Both the position numbers and the translations under genes were made by a program. A DNA stretch of 64,000 nt, from NCBI GenBank assembly GCA_028871475.1, contig JAGWMZ010000003.1:62001-126000 (forward strand), read 5' to 3'. The notes beneath the pieces were generated by a model. It searched no databases and was not told where the DNA came from. It worked only from the letters and a program-made list of their open reading frames with translations. Shown piece by piece: positions 46,491 through 55,891 of the stretch. How positions within the stretch are numbered: position 1 is the first letter of the stretch; the number at the start of each line of letters is the position of its first letter. This DNA comes from Sphingomonadales bacterium (GTDB lineage Bacteria; Pseudomonadota; Alphaproteobacteria; Sphingomonadales; Sphingomonadaceae).

Positions 46491-49400
46491 TCAGGTGTGC
46501 AACTCGGGCGCTGGTCTGCCTGTGGACACGAACCGGCCACACAGCCGGTCCATGGCCAGATAGACAACCGGCGTGGTGAAAAGCGTGAGAATTTGCGACA
46601 CGGCCAGCCCGCCGACAATGGCATAGCCCAATGGCTGGCGGATCTCGGCCCCCGCCCCCTGCCCCAGCATCAGCGGCACCCCACCCAACATGGCGCACAA
46701 CGTTGTCATCAGGATCGGACGGAAACGTGTCAGGCAGGCTTCATGGACAGCCTCCAGCGCGGTGGCGCCGGCCCTTTCCCGGGCGATGGCGAAATCGACC
46801 ATCATGATGCCGTTCTTTTTCACGATGCCGATCAGCAGCACGATGCCGATGATCCCGATGACATCGAGCGGCATGCCCACCAGCATCAGCGTCAGCAGCG
46901 CGCCCAGCCCCGCCGAGGGCAGGGTCGAGAGGATCGTGAGCGGATGGATCGCGCTTTCATAGAGCATGCCGAGAATGAGATAGACTGCCACCAGCGCCGC
47001 CAGGATCAACCATGCCTGCCCGGCCAGCGCTGACTGGAAGGCCGCCGCGCCCCCCTGAAAGGAGGTCTGCACCGTGGCGGACATGTGCAGGTCGGCGCGC
47101 ACCTTGTTCACCGCGCTGACCGCCGTGCCGATCGACACGCCCGGTTTGAGATTGAAGGAGATGGTGACCGAGGGGAAGCCGCCCTGATGGTTGATAACCA
47201 GCGGCGCCTTGTCCATGGTGACGGAGGCAACCTGCGACAGGGGCACCGGCGCACCGCTCGTCGCATGGAGGTAGATACTGCCAAGCGCATCAGGATTGGC
47301 GCGGAATTGCGGCGCCACTTCAAGGATCACGTCATACTGGTTGAGCGCGGTGTAAACCTTGGTCGCCGGGCGCTCGCCAAAGGCATCATAAAGCGCATTG
47401 TCCACATCCAGCGCCGAAATGCCAAGCCGGGTGGCGGCATCGCGATCAATATGGATGCGCAATTGCGGACCGCCGGCGCCACCATCACCGTTGACATCGG
47501 TCAGCGCCGGAATGGCCCGGAACGCCTGTGTTGCGCGGGCCGCCCACAGCTTCAGCTCGGCCGCATCACTGTCCACCAGCGTGAACTGATACTGGCTTTT
47601 GGACACCCGCGCGCCGATGGTGATGTCCTGAGATGCCTGAAGATAGAGGCGGATGCCCGCAATGCCCGCCACGGACTTGCGCAGCCGCGCGATGACCTGC
47701 TGCGCCCCGCCCTGGGCCCCACGATGACCAAAGGGCTTGAGCGCGATGAACATGCGCCCCTGATTGGGGGACGGGCTGCTGGGGCCCGGCCCGATATAGC
47801 TCGCCACGCTGCCGACCGCCGGGTCGCGCAGGATCGTGTCGACCAGACGCTGCTGGCGCTCGGCCAGACCCTGCGTGGAAATATCGGCGCTGGCCTGGGT
47901 GATGCCCGCGAGCAGGCCGGTGTCCTGCGTGGGGAAGAAGCCCTTGGGGATCACCATGTAGAGCGCCCCCGTCAAGCCAATCGTGCCGACCATCACCGCC
48001 AGCATGATACCTTGATGGCGCAGCACGGCCTTGAGGCCCTTCTCATACAGACCGGTCAGCCGGTCGAAGAAGCGTTCGAGAACCTGCGACAGGTGGCCCG
48101 GCGTGACGCTGGCATCATGCGCCTTGAGCAGCCTTGCCGACATCATCGGCGTGAGCGTCAGCGAGACCAGCACCGAGATCACGATCGACACCGCGACGGT
48201 GATGGCAAACTCCTGGAACATCCGTCCCACCAGTCCGTGCATCAGCAACAGCGGGATGAAGACGGCAATGAGCGAGATGGAGATGGCGATGATGGTAAAA
48301 CCGATCTCCCCTGCCCCTTTCAGCGCCGCCTGCAAGGGCGGCAGCCCCCCCTCGATATGGCGCATGATGTTCTCGATCATCACCACCGCATCGTCGACCA
48401 CAAAGCCCACCGCGATGGAAAGCGCCATGAGCGAGAGATTGTCGAGGCTGTAATGCAGCGCCCACATCACCGCGAAGGTGCCAATGATCGAGAGCGCCAC
48501 GGCGACACCGGGGATAAGCGTGGCGCGCGGTTCGCGCAGAAAGAGGAAGATGGTGCCCACCACCAGCCCGACGGTCAGCATCAGGGTCAACCGCACGTCC
48601 TCGACCGAGGCACGAATGGTTGTCGTGCGATCGGACACGACATTGGCGTGCACCGAAGGCGGCAATGCGGCCTCAAGCGCGGGCAATTGCGCCTTGATGC
48701 GGCCAACAGTGTCGATGACATTGGCGCCGGCCGAGGGCAATATGTTGAGGATGATCGCCGGATCGCGATTGAACCAGCCGGCAAGCTGGGTCGAGGCCGG
48801 ACCGATCACCACCGCGCCAATGTCAGACAGACGGATGGGCGCGCCATTGCGATAGGCAATGACGAGATTGGCATAGTCGCCGCGCGTGTCGATCTGGTCG
48901 TTGGCGGCAAGGCTGAAAGTCTGACGCTCGCCGCGCAACTGGCCCTTGGCAGCATCGACCGTCGAATGCTGGAGCGCCATGCGCACATCCTCCATGGTCA
49001 GCCCGCGCGCACTCAGTTGGGCGGGGTCCACCTCGATCCGCATCGCGGGCTGTTGCTGCCCGCCAATGGTGACCAGCCCGACGCCGGGCATCTGCGACAG
49101 CCGCTCGAACAAGAGGCTCTCGGCGTAATCATCCACGGTGGTCAGCGGCAAGGTCCTGGAGGTCACGCCCAGAATGAGAATGGGCGTCTGGGCCGGATTG
49201 ATGACGCGAAAGGTGGGCGGCGAAGTCAGCGTGGCCGGCAGATTGGCCTGCGCCGCGTTGATCGCCGCCTGCACCTGCAGCGAGGCCTGCTGCACCGACA
49301 CCGATGGCGCGAATTGCAGCGCGATCTGCACAAAGCTGGGGGCGCTGGACGAGGTCATCTGGGTCAGCCCGGGGATCTGGCCCAGCTGGCGTTCGAGCGG

Positions 49401-49631
49401 CGTTGCCACCGAGGAGGCATTGGTCCGTGCATCGGCGCCGGGCAATTGGGCCGTCACCTGAATGGTGGCAACACTGACATCAGGCAGCGAAGCCACCGGC
49501 ATCCGCGAATAGGCCAGAAGACCCAGAATGGCCATGGCGATCGCCAGCATAATGGTTGCCATGGGGCGGCGGATGAAGAAGCCCGATACACCACCCGAAG
49601 GCTGCGCGGCGGGGATGATCGCGCCGATCAT
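46491..49631 (-). CDS. RND efflux pump (AcrB/MdtBC family)
   Basis: 1046-residue inner-membrane proton/drug antiporter with 12 transmembrane helices and two large periplasmic loops. N-terminus FFIRRPMATIMLAIAMAILG is typical of the family, and the proton-relay pair is present in transmembrane helix 4 (VGFVVDDAVVMIEN). Closest in style to MdtB/MdtC rather than AcrB (LPDVSVATIQVTAQLPGADA). Overlaps the adaptor gene by 4 bases. Substrate cannot be told. Confidence 0.95.
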   Translation of the reverse strand: MIGAIIPAAQPSGGVSGFFIRRPMATIMLAIAMAILGLLAYSRMPVASLPDVSVATIQVTAQLPGADARTNASSVATPLERQLGQIPGLTQMTSSSAPSFVQIALQFAPSVSVQQASLQVQAAINAAQANLPATLTSPPTFRVINPAQTPILILGVTSRTLPLTTVDDYAESLLFERLSQMPGVGLVTIGGQQQPAMRIEVDPAQLSARGLTMEDVRMALQHSTVDAAKGQLRGERQTFSLAANDQIDTRGDYANLVIAYRNGAPIRLSDIGAVVIGPASTQLAGWFNRDPAIILNILPSAGANVIDTVGRIKAQLPALEAALPPSVHANVVSDRTTTIRASVEDVRLTLMLTVGLVVGTIFLFLREPRATLIPGVAVALSIIGTFAVMWALHYSLDNLSLMALSIAVGFVVDDAVVMIENIMRHIEGGLPPLQAALKGAGEIGFTIIAISISLIAVFIPLLLMHGLVGRMFQEFAITVAVSIVISVLVSLTLTPMMSARLLKAHDASVTPGHLSQVLERFFDRLTGLYEKGLKAVLRHQGIMLAVMVGTIGLTGALYMVIPKGFFPTQDTGLLAGITQASADISTQGLAERQQRLVDTILRDPAVGSVASYIGPGPSSPSPNQGRMFIALKPFGHRGAQGGAQQVIARLRKSVAGIAGIRLYLQASQDITIGARVSKSQYQFTLVDSDAAELKLWAARATQAFRAIPALTDVNGDGGAGGPQLRIHIDRDAATRLGISALDVDNALYDAFGERPATKVYTALNQYDVILEVAPQFRANPDALGSIYLHATSGAPVPLSQVASVTMDKAPLVINHQGGFPSVTISFNLKPGVSIGTAVSAVNKVRADLHMSATVQTSFQGGAAAFQSALAGQAWLILAALVAVYLILGMLYESAIHPLTILSTLPSAGLGALLTLMLVGMPLDVIGIIGIVLLIGIVKKNGIMMVDFAIARERAGATALEAVHEACLTRFRPILMTTLCAMLGGVPLMLGQGAGAEIRQPLGYAIVGGLAVSQILTLFTTPVVYLAMDRLCGRFVSTGRPAPELHT

Positions 49632-50830
49632 GACTGCAACCCCAGACGTTCCGGGTCGTCCATCTTCAAAGGCCGGGGCGGGGAGCCACCCTGCAACGCA
49701 GTGACCGGCGCCCCGGGCGTCAGGCCGAACTGGCCATCCGTGACGACCCGTTCACCCCCGCGAAGGCCATGTGTGATGACCACGCGGTCGCCCACGCGGG
49801 GGCCGCTGGTGACCGGGCGCATCGCCGCGCGGCCATCGTTGCCCACGATCCACACATAGGCGCCGCCCGGGCCGCTCTGGAGCGCGCTGGCCGGCACGGT
49901 GATCGCGCTGGCCAACTGGCCCAGCGTTACGCGCGCGGTGATCAGCTCACCGGGCCAGAGCATGCGGACAGCATTGGGAAACACCGCCTTGAGCGTGACG
50001 GTTCCGCTGGCATCATCGATACGGTTGTCGATGACGGTCAGCCGCCCCCGGTCCAGAACCCGGCCGCTGCCTTGCGCCAGCGCATCGACAGCCAGGCCGG
50101 TGGTCCCGGCCTTCGCCATGGCCGCGCGCACATCAATGATCGCGGACTGCGGCAGGGTGAAAAGCACCGTGATGGGCTGAACCTGTGCGATGACAGCAAT
50201 GCCATTGGCATCAGTCGGGCTGACAAGATTGCCCGCGTCAATCTGGCGCACGCCGATCACGCCCGAGATGGGCGCGCGGATCATCGTATAGGCCAGCGTC
50301 AGGCGGTCACGTTCGATGGCGGCGCGGTCGCCGGCCACGGTGGCGGCAAACTGAGCCGCCTGAGACCTGTAACCTTCCACCTGCTGGGCCGAGGCCAGAC
50401 CTTGCGCCACCAGCGGGGCCGATCGGGCGAGGCTGTCCACCGCATTGGCCTGTGCGGCACGGTCGCGGGCAAGGGTTGCCTCATCTTGCGCAAGGGTGGC
50501 CTGCAAGGGGCGCGGGTCAATCCGCGCCAGCGCCTGCCCGATATGGACGGTCTGCCCTTCGGTGAAATTGATGGCAATGAGCTTGCCGCTCGTCTGCGCC
50601 CGCACAGAAGCGGTGTCAAAGCCCTGAACATGCCCAAGACCGCTCAATGTCAGGCTCTGCGGGCCAGCGAGGGCAGCAGCAAGCGCCACCGGCGCCGGGG
50701 CCCGGCCCGCCCCCTCCTTGTCGGCCGCATCCTTGCCCGCGCATCCGGCAAGGATCAGGCTCGCGCCGGTCAGCAGGCAGCCTGCCAGAAGCCGGGTCTT
50801 GGGGCTGTCGATCGAAGGTAGCGTCGCCAT
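49628..50830 (-). CDS. RND efflux periplasmic adaptor (MdtA-like)
   Basis: 400 residues. Lipobox LAGC at about residue 29; barrel-sandwich hybrid domain (VRAQTSGKLIAINFTEGQTVHIGQALARIDP), helical hairpin (TLAQDEATLARDRAAQANAV), second lipoyl half (MIRAPISGVIGVRQIDAGNLV) and beta-barrel region. Joins the pump to the outer-membrane channel. First gene of the efflux operon; start ATG 50830, the frame continuing 19 codons upstream. Confidence 0.94.
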   Translation of the reverse strand: MATLPSIDSPKTRLLAGCLLTGASLILAGCAGKDAADKEGAGRAPAPVALAAALAGPQSLTLSGLGHVQGFDTASVRAQTSGKLIAINFTEGQTVHIGQALARIDPRPLQATLAQDEATLARDRAAQANAVDSLARSAPLVAQGLASAQQVEGYRSQAAQFAATVAGDRAAIERDRLTLAYTMIRAPISGVIGVRQIDAGNLVSPTDANGIAVIAQVQPITVLFTLPQSAIIDVRAAMAKAGTTGLAVDALAQGSGRVLDRGRLTVIDNRIDDASGTVTLKAVFPNAVRMLWPGELITARVTLGQLASAITVPASALQSGPGGAYVWIVGNDGRAAMRPVTSGPRVGDRVVITHGLRGGERVVTDGQFGLTPGAPVTALQGGSPPRPLKMDDPERLGLQS

Positions 50831-50945
50831 CGTGGATCTCCGGAGATATCGGAGGCGCAAATGGCAGCGTGCCCTTTCATTTTCCAATTGAATGAAAAAA
50901 TTTAACCATTGACACGGTGAATAAAGGTCGAGATTTGACCCGTTG

Positions 50946-51239
50946 CTACGTCAGCCTGCGCAGGTTGGCGCGGACCTTGCGGCGATAGAAACGTGTGGCC
51001 CCTTCCGCCTGGCTCTGGGGCGTCGTGCCCCATTGGCCCCAGGCGATGTTGGTGCCGGCCTGCATCATGGCGCGGACCTTCTCCTCCACCATCCTTTCGC
51101 TTTCACGCGCGGAGGCGGGGCCGCCTGCGACAATCAGACTGGTACGCAGGGCAATCACCTGCGAGGCCTCAAGGCATAATAAAGTCCAGTTCAACCATTG
51201 ACGCGCCATATGCGTTGCCATGTGAGGCGTAAAAACCAT
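50946..51239 (-). CDS. Small phasin-like protein
   Basis: 97 residues, amphipathic and helical: WLNWTLLCLEASQVIALRTS, GGPASARESERMVEEKVRAM, ending in a basic tail RFYRRKVRANLRRLT. The AxxEAxRMVxEKV pattern resembles phasins or polyhydroxyalkanoate-granule proteins common in sphingomonads, though too short to be sure. ATG 51239 is supported by AGGAG 8 bases upstream. Specific role unknown. Confidence 0.7.
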   Translation of the reverse strand: MVFTPHMATHMARQWLNWTLLCLEASQVIALRTSLIVAGGPASARESERMVEEKVRAMMQAGTNIAWGQWGTTPQSQAEGATRFYRRKVRANLRRLT

Positions 51240-51317
51240 CGCGAGCGCTCCTGTTTGACGTGGACGACCTATACGGGAAGATGCTGAGGTCGGCCAGTTC
51301 CGATCCTCACGTCGTCG

Positions 51318-51905
51318 TCATTCCCTTTTGATGCGCCCCAGCGCGTTCATCTGGTGCTCGATGGTCATGGCAAGCCTTGCCGCCAGCGGGCGCAAGGCGG
51401 CATTGTCACCATCAGCACCATAGCTTTTGTGGACGGCAAATTCCGCCACCAGAATGGCGCGCTGATCATCAAGGTAGAGTTTGTCGGCATCAAGCCCCGG
51501 CGCGGCCTTGATCGCGTTGAGCTGCTGCTGCCTTTCAGGTGTCAGTGCCGCGGCCGGCGGCTTCACGCCTGCCTCACGCGCTGCCTGCGTCACCTGGTTC
51601 CAGGCGTGCTGATGGCTCTCGATCATGGTCCTGGCAAAGGCGATGACATCCTTGCGCGCCGTCGTCTTGAGAATGGCGCGCGAACTTTCAACCTCGAACA
51701 GGTCGGCGGTTCCCGCTTTCATAAGATAGGTCTGCGCATTGACCACCGGGGCCGGTGTCACCACAGGCGCCGGGCTCTGGACCAGCGTTTCGGCAGGCTC
51801 GCTGCCATCAGCCGGCGCGGGTACTGGCGGAGCCTTGTGGCAGGCCGAAAGCGCAAGGATGGCCACGGTAACAATCATCGAAATCGGCCGCGACGGGGGC
51901 TGCAT
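51318..51905 (-). CDS. DUF4142 lipoprotein
   Basis: 195 residues. Lipoprotein signal (VAILALSAC), then a low-complexity Pro/Ala linker (about 25-55) and a DUF4142 helical bundle: YLMKAGTADLFEVESSRAIL, VIAFARTMIESHQHAWNQV, EFAVHKSYG. Ferritin-like family with no assigned chemistry, often stress associated. The divergent promoter region holds an EcfG-like box on its strand (51933-51957), and AGGAGTG precedes the ATG. Confidence 0.85.
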   Translation of the reverse strand: MQPPSRPISMIVTVAILALSACHKAPPVPAPADGSEPAETLVQSPAPVVTPAPVVNAQTYLMKAGTADLFEVESSRAILKTTARKDVIAFARTMIESHQHAWNQVTQAAREAGVKPPAAALTPERQQQLNAIKAAPGLDADKLYLDDQRAILVAEFAVHKSYGADGDNAALRPLAARLAMTIEHQMNALGRIKRE

Positions 51906-51932
51906 GGTCCACTCCTCTTGAACTTTCGAAGG

Positions 51933-51957
51933 AACGCGCTCAGCCTCGCTTTGGTCC
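51933..51957 (-). promoter_or_regulatory. EcfG-like promoter of the DUF4142 gene
   Basis: On the minus strand GGACC, 16 bases, then CGTT. The alphaproteobacterial general-stress sigma factor EcfG recognises GGAAC-N16/17-CGTT; one mismatch here. The leader would be about 20 bases to the ATG. Confidence 0.5.
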
Positions 51958-51979
51958 GGGACGGATCACACGTGATTGC

Positions 51980-52004
51980 GGAACAGGCGAGCGTCGGGAC
52001 CGTT
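51980..52004 (+). promoter_or_regulatory. EcfG-type promoter of the acidic protein gene
   Basis: GGAAC (51980-51984), 16 bases, CGTT (52001-52004): a perfect match to the EcfG consensus for the alphaproteobacterial general stress response. Transcription would start near 52010, some 57 bases before the ATG. Confidence 0.75.
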
Positions 52005-52066
52005 CAACCTGCATGAGACTGGATCAGGCAGAAGGCCTGCCCCAGGCGGAGTTCAAAGGAAACGCC

Positions 52067-52387
52067 ATGGCCGACCCCAATGCAAAAGCGCCCGAAACCG
52101 ATAGCGAACTGGACAACGACAACACGGGCCAGCGCGATGAGGGACAGGCACAGGATGTCGCGCAGGATGCCATGGACGCCGGCACGGATCTTTCCGAGGA
52201 CAGCCGCCGCGCCGCGCGAGGCGGGGCAAGCGACGTGCTGCCCGATGATGTGCCCGATCTGGTGGATCGCATGAACGACATGCTGCGCAGCGGCCATATC
52301 GACAATGACGCCTATATTGGCGAACCGCTCATCCACGATGATGAGGACTATACAGGCGAGGCCGAAAGCGGCGACGAGGAGGACTGA
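52067..52387 (+). CDS. Small acidic protein under stress-type promoter
   Basis: 106 residues, strongly acidic and probably disordered at both ends (TDSELDNDNTGQRDEGQAQD and a tail DDEDYTGEAESGDEED), with a short helical part VPDLVDRMNDMLRSGHIDND and a conserved-looking DAYIGEPLIHDDED. I do not recognise the family. ATG 52067 has AAAGGAA upstream. The perfect EcfG box suggests it is made in stationary phase or stress. Confidence 0.75.
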   Translation: MADPNAKAPETDSELDNDNTGQRDEGQAQDVAQDAMDAGTDLSEDSRRAARGGASDVLPDDVPDLVDRMNDMLRSGHIDNDAYIGEPLIHDDEDYTGEAESGDEED

Positions 52388-52528
52388 GGCTCGACGCCTC
52401 TCGCCGCTATCTTCCTGTTGCGCCCGGCATCAGAGCCGCTTTGACAGCCGGATGCAGGCGCGGCAAAGATGGTCGCCAAGGCACGGCTCCGCACCGCCCG
52501 CGCCAGATCCTTGCCCGGGAGACCAGCC

Positions 52529-54883
52529 TTGACCATCCGCCGCCCCAACGCCCGCTGCAAGGCGCTGCTGACCGTTGCCGGGCTGGCGCTTGGCCTGCTC
52601 TTGCCGGGGCCAACTTCGGCCCGTGAGGCGGCCAGAACGCAGCCGGCGCTTGCCGATCTGGTCAATCCGCTGATGGGCACGGATTCAAGCTACGAACTGT
52701 CCTATGGCAACACCTATCCGGCCGTCGCGGTGCCCTGGGGCATGAATTTCTGGAGCCCGGTGACCGGCAAGCCGGGCAGCGGTTGGGGCTATATGTATCA
52801 CGATGCCAGGATCAACGGCATCAAGCAGACACACCAGCCCAGCCCATGGATGAATGATTACGCCGCTTTCTCGCTGTTTGCCGAAACGGGGCCAGTGCAT
52901 CTGAAAGAGGAGGAACGGGCAAGCTGGTTCAGCCACAAGGCTGAGGAAAGCCACCCCTATAGTTACAAGGTCTATCTGGCCGATTATGACGTGACCGCCG
53001 AGGTAGCCCCCACCACCCGCGCCGCCCAGTTCCGCTTCACCTTTCCCAAAAGCGATGACGCTCACATCCTGTTCGACGGTCTGGCCGGCGGTTCGATGGT
53101 GAGGATCGAGCCCGAGAGGCGCCGGATCATCGGCTATGTGCGCAACAATCATGGCGGCGTGCCGGATAATTTTCACAATTACTTCGTCGCCCAGTTCGAC
53201 CATGACTTCACCCTCAGCCGCACATGGGACAGCAATTGGCAGATGAGTGCCGATCTGACGCGCGAGGGCGGCCATGTCGGCGCGGTGGTCAGTTTCAGGA
53301 CCGGGGCGGGCGAGCAGGTGGGGGTCAAGATCGCCTCCTCCTTCATCAGCCCGGAGCAGGCCGAGCGCAATCTGGACGAACTGGGCACCGACAGTTTCGA
53401 CCAGACGCAGGCCAAAGCCAAGGCCGCCTGGAACAACGAACTGGGCCGCATTCAGGTGAGTGATGACAATCTCGACAACCGCCGCACCTTCTATTCGGCG
53501 CTGTATCGTATGCTGCTCTTCCCCCGCATGTTCCACGAGGTGGATGCCGGCGGCAAAACGGTGCATTACAGCCCGTATGACGGCAAGGTGCATGACGGGC
53601 CAATGTTCACCGACAATGGCTTCTGGGACACATGGCGCGCGGTCTTTCCCTATTTCGTGCTGGTGCGGCCCGATCTCGACAGCCAGATCATGCAGGGGCT
53701 GGCCAATGCCTATAAGGAAGACGGCTGGCTACCCGAATGGATGAGCCCGGGGCAGCGGGACGTGATGATCGGCTCCAATTCGACCAACATCATTGCCGAT
53801 GCTTACCTGAACGGGGTGCGCGGCTTTGACATCGACACGCTTTATGAGGCGATGGTCAAGAATGCCACCACCTCGCAGGGGCGGCCACGCAATGCCAAGG
53901 GCAAGGTCATCAGCGCCGTCGGCCGCGAGGGCGTCGAATATTACAATCGCCTTGGCTATGTGCCCTATGATGTGGGCATCCATGAAAGCGCGGCGCGTAC
54001 GCTGGAATATGCGACGGCGGATTTCTCGCTGTCGCGCCTGGCCGCCGCCCTGAGCAAAAGCGAGGACGCCAGAACCTTTGCCGCGCGTGCCCAGAACTAT
54101 CGCAATGTTTATGATACCAAATCCGGCTGGATGCGCGGGCGCAACCATGATGGAAGCTGGATGGCTCCCTTCAACCCCTACGCCTGGGGCGATGCCTTTA
54201 CCGAGGGCAATGCCATGCATTACAGTTTCTCGGCGATGCAGGACGTTCAGGGGCTCATCAATCTGAGCGGCGGGGACAAGCCCTTTGCGGATAAGCTGGA
54301 CTCAATCTTCACCCTGCCCCCGCTGTTCGACGACACCTATTACGGCGAGGTGATCCACGAAACGCGCGAGATGCAGATCGTCAACATGGGCCAGTATGCA
54401 CATGGCAACCAGCCGATCCAGCACATGATCTACCTCTATGATTGGGCTGGCAAGCCGTGGAAGGCGCAGGCCCACGCACGCGATGTGATGGCACGGCTTT
54501 ATTCAGCAACGCCCGACGGTTATCCCGGCGATGAGGACAATGGGCAGACTTCTGCCTGGTTCGTCTTTTCTGCGCTGGGTTTTTATCCGGTGACGCCATC
54601 GGTTGGCCAATATGCCATTGGCAGCCCGCTGTTCCGCTCGGTCAAGATCACCATGCCAGGCGAAAAGGTGCTGACCATCGAAGCCCAGAACAACGGACCG
54701 GGCAATGTCTACATCCAGTCTGCCACACTGAACGGCAAGCCGTACAACCGGCCCTGGCTGGCGCGCGAGATGTTGCAAAAGGGCGGCATTCTGCGTTTCG
54801 TCATGGGCCCCAAGCCCAATATGCAATGGGCGAGTGCCAAAGCCGATGCTCCATTTTCGATGAGCCCGGTCGCGGCGAACTGA
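52529..54883 (+). CDS. GH92 alpha-mannosidase
   Basis: 784 residues from a TTG start with GGGAGACC upstream, giving a clean signal peptide (RRPNARCKALLTVAGLALGLLL..TSA); an ATG at 52469 would add 20 residues. Family 92 landmarks: LVNPLMGTDSSY at the mature N-terminus, WGYMYHDARINGIKQTHQPSP, catalytic acid Glu559 in TEGNAMHYSF and the base region Asp668-Glu-Asp670 in GDEDNGQTSAWF. These calcium-dependent exo-enzymes usually cleave alpha-1,2-, 1,3-, 1,4- or 1,6-mannosyl links; linkage cannot be told. Stands apart from other glycan genes. Confidence 0.9.
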   Translation: MTIRRPNARCKALLTVAGLALGLLLPGPTSAREAARTQPALADLVNPLMGTDSSYELSYGNTYPAVAVPWGMNFWSPVTGKPGSGWGYMYHDARINGIKQTHQPSPWMNDYAAFSLFAETGPVHLKEEERASWFSHKAEESHPYSYKVYLADYDVTAEVAPTTRAAQFRFTFPKSDDAHILFDGLAGGSMVRIEPERRRIIGYVRNNHGGVPDNFHNYFVAQFDHDFTLSRTWDSNWQMSADLTREGGHVGAVVSFRTGAGEQVGVKIASSFISPEQAERNLDELGTDSFDQTQAKAKAAWNNELGRIQVSDDNLDNRRTFYSALYRMLLFPRMFHEVDAGGKTVHYSPYDGKVHDGPMFTDNGFWDTWRAVFPYFVLVRPDLDSQIMQGLANAYKEDGWLPEWMSPGQRDVMIGSNSTNIIADAYLNGVRGFDIDTLYEAMVKNATTSQGRPRNAKGKVISAVGREGVEYYNRLGYVPYDVGIHESAARTLEYATADFSLSRLAAALSKSEDARTFAARAQNYRNVYDTKSGWMRGRNHDGSWMAPFNPYAWGDAFTEGNAMHYSFSAMQDVQGLINLSGGDKPFADKLDSIFTLPPLFDDTYYGEVIHETREMQIVNMGQYAHGNQPIQHMIYLYDWAGKPWKAQAHARDVMARLYSATPDGYPGDEDNGQTSAWFVFSALGFYPVTPSVGQYAIGSPLFRSVKITMPGEKVLTIEAQNNGPGNVYIQSATLNGKPYNRPWLAREMLQKGGILRFVMGPKPNMQWASAKADAPFSMSPVAAN

Positions 54884-54958
54884 TCCATCGGTCAATCTCA
54901 TTGTGCAATCCCTGACGAGCGATCTTTGCCCATCAGACCCGGGATCAACAGGGAAGCG

Positions 54959-55891
54959 TTATTTTTTGATCACTTCCTCAGCGAGCTTGATCGCCAGAGG
55001 GTGCAACAAATAGATGTAATAACTGAGATTTCCGGCAGAAACAAAAAATTTGTTGGGGGTGGATATTGTCGTCAATTCACGGGATATAATAGAAAACAGC
55101 ATTAAGGCAACGCAGACTCCAACGATTATTGTACGAAATGCCCCGTCAATGAAATATTGCGTTAAAAATATCAAAGAAAATATCACAATAATCAAATACC
55201 GCCCCTCCCATCGCATAATTGAAATTAACTTTGAACACAGGATACCGAGCGCAAAATCAACAATTAAATCAGAGCCATAAAAATTCAGATATTTACTGCC
55301 ACCAAAAACACCGCCAATCAACGCAATTGAAAATATTGAATAATAGCTTACATCAATTTCAAAAACGTTCTTTACCTTAAGGCATATTGCGTAAAATGCA
55401 TAAAATGCAATTTCCAAATTCAATGACCATCCGACATATAAAATCGGGAAAAAATGACCTGAATCGTCAGCATAAGGCACAAAAAATAGAGATTTGATCA
55501 GTCTTTCAGGAGACACCATCCCTCCCGATGCATGACCTCCCTTCACAATGCCGACAAAAAATATGAAAATAGTGACGGCCCAATAGGCCGGAACGATTTT
55601 CTTGATCCGCTTTATCACAAACCCAAGTGGATTAATCTTGGCGCCCCAACACATCGGATATGCCGACACGAACCCGCAGACAACAAAGAAAATATCGATC
55701 CCGCAGGAACCGAGTTTAAATATCTTCTCCAGAAACTCACCCTTCACGAAAATCGAGAGGTGAACCATCACGATCAGCATCGCTGCAACAGCGCGAAGAT
55801 ACTGGATGCTATCGAGCCGCTTCTTGAACTGGAAACCTTCGGCGCCCGCTTCAAGCATGGCGGAGCTCAATGCTCGCGCCCACTGCGCCAA
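54959..55891 (-). CDS. Acyltransferase 3 family membrane protein
   Basis: 310 residues (299 if the ATG at 55858 is used), about ten transmembrane helices. LDSIQYLRAVAAMLIVMVHLSIF and the C-terminal LSYYIYLLHPLAIKLAEE are acyltransferase-3 hallmarks. Such enzymes O-acetylate surface polysaccharides. The gene is clearly AT-richer than its neighbours, with Lys/Ile/Phe-rich sequence, suggesting recent acquisition. It overlaps the 3' end of the adaptor gene, completing the secretion operon. Likely target is the exopolysaccharide made by the locus. Confidence 0.85.
   Translation of the reverse strand: MAQWARALSSAMLEAGAEGFQFKKRLDSIQYLRAVAAMLIVMVHLSIFVKGEFLEKIFKLGSCGIDIFFVVCGFVSAYPMCWGAKINPLGFVIKRIKKIVPAYWAVTIFIFFVGIVKGGHASGGMVSPERLIKSLFFVPYADDSGHFFPILYVGWSLNLEIAFYAFYAICLKVKNVFEIDVSYYSIFSIALIGGVFGGSKYLNFYGSDLIVDFALGILCSKLISIMRWEGRYLIIVIFSLIFLTQYFIDGAFRTIIVGVCVALMLFSIISRELTTISTPNKFFVSAGNLSYYIYLLHPLAIKLAEEVIKK

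Noticed and set aside
47085..49859. Open frame of about 920 codons antisense to the RND pump
   Set aside because: Same shadow effect; low-complexity Arg/His/Gly sequence with no recognisable family, while the pump gene is intact.
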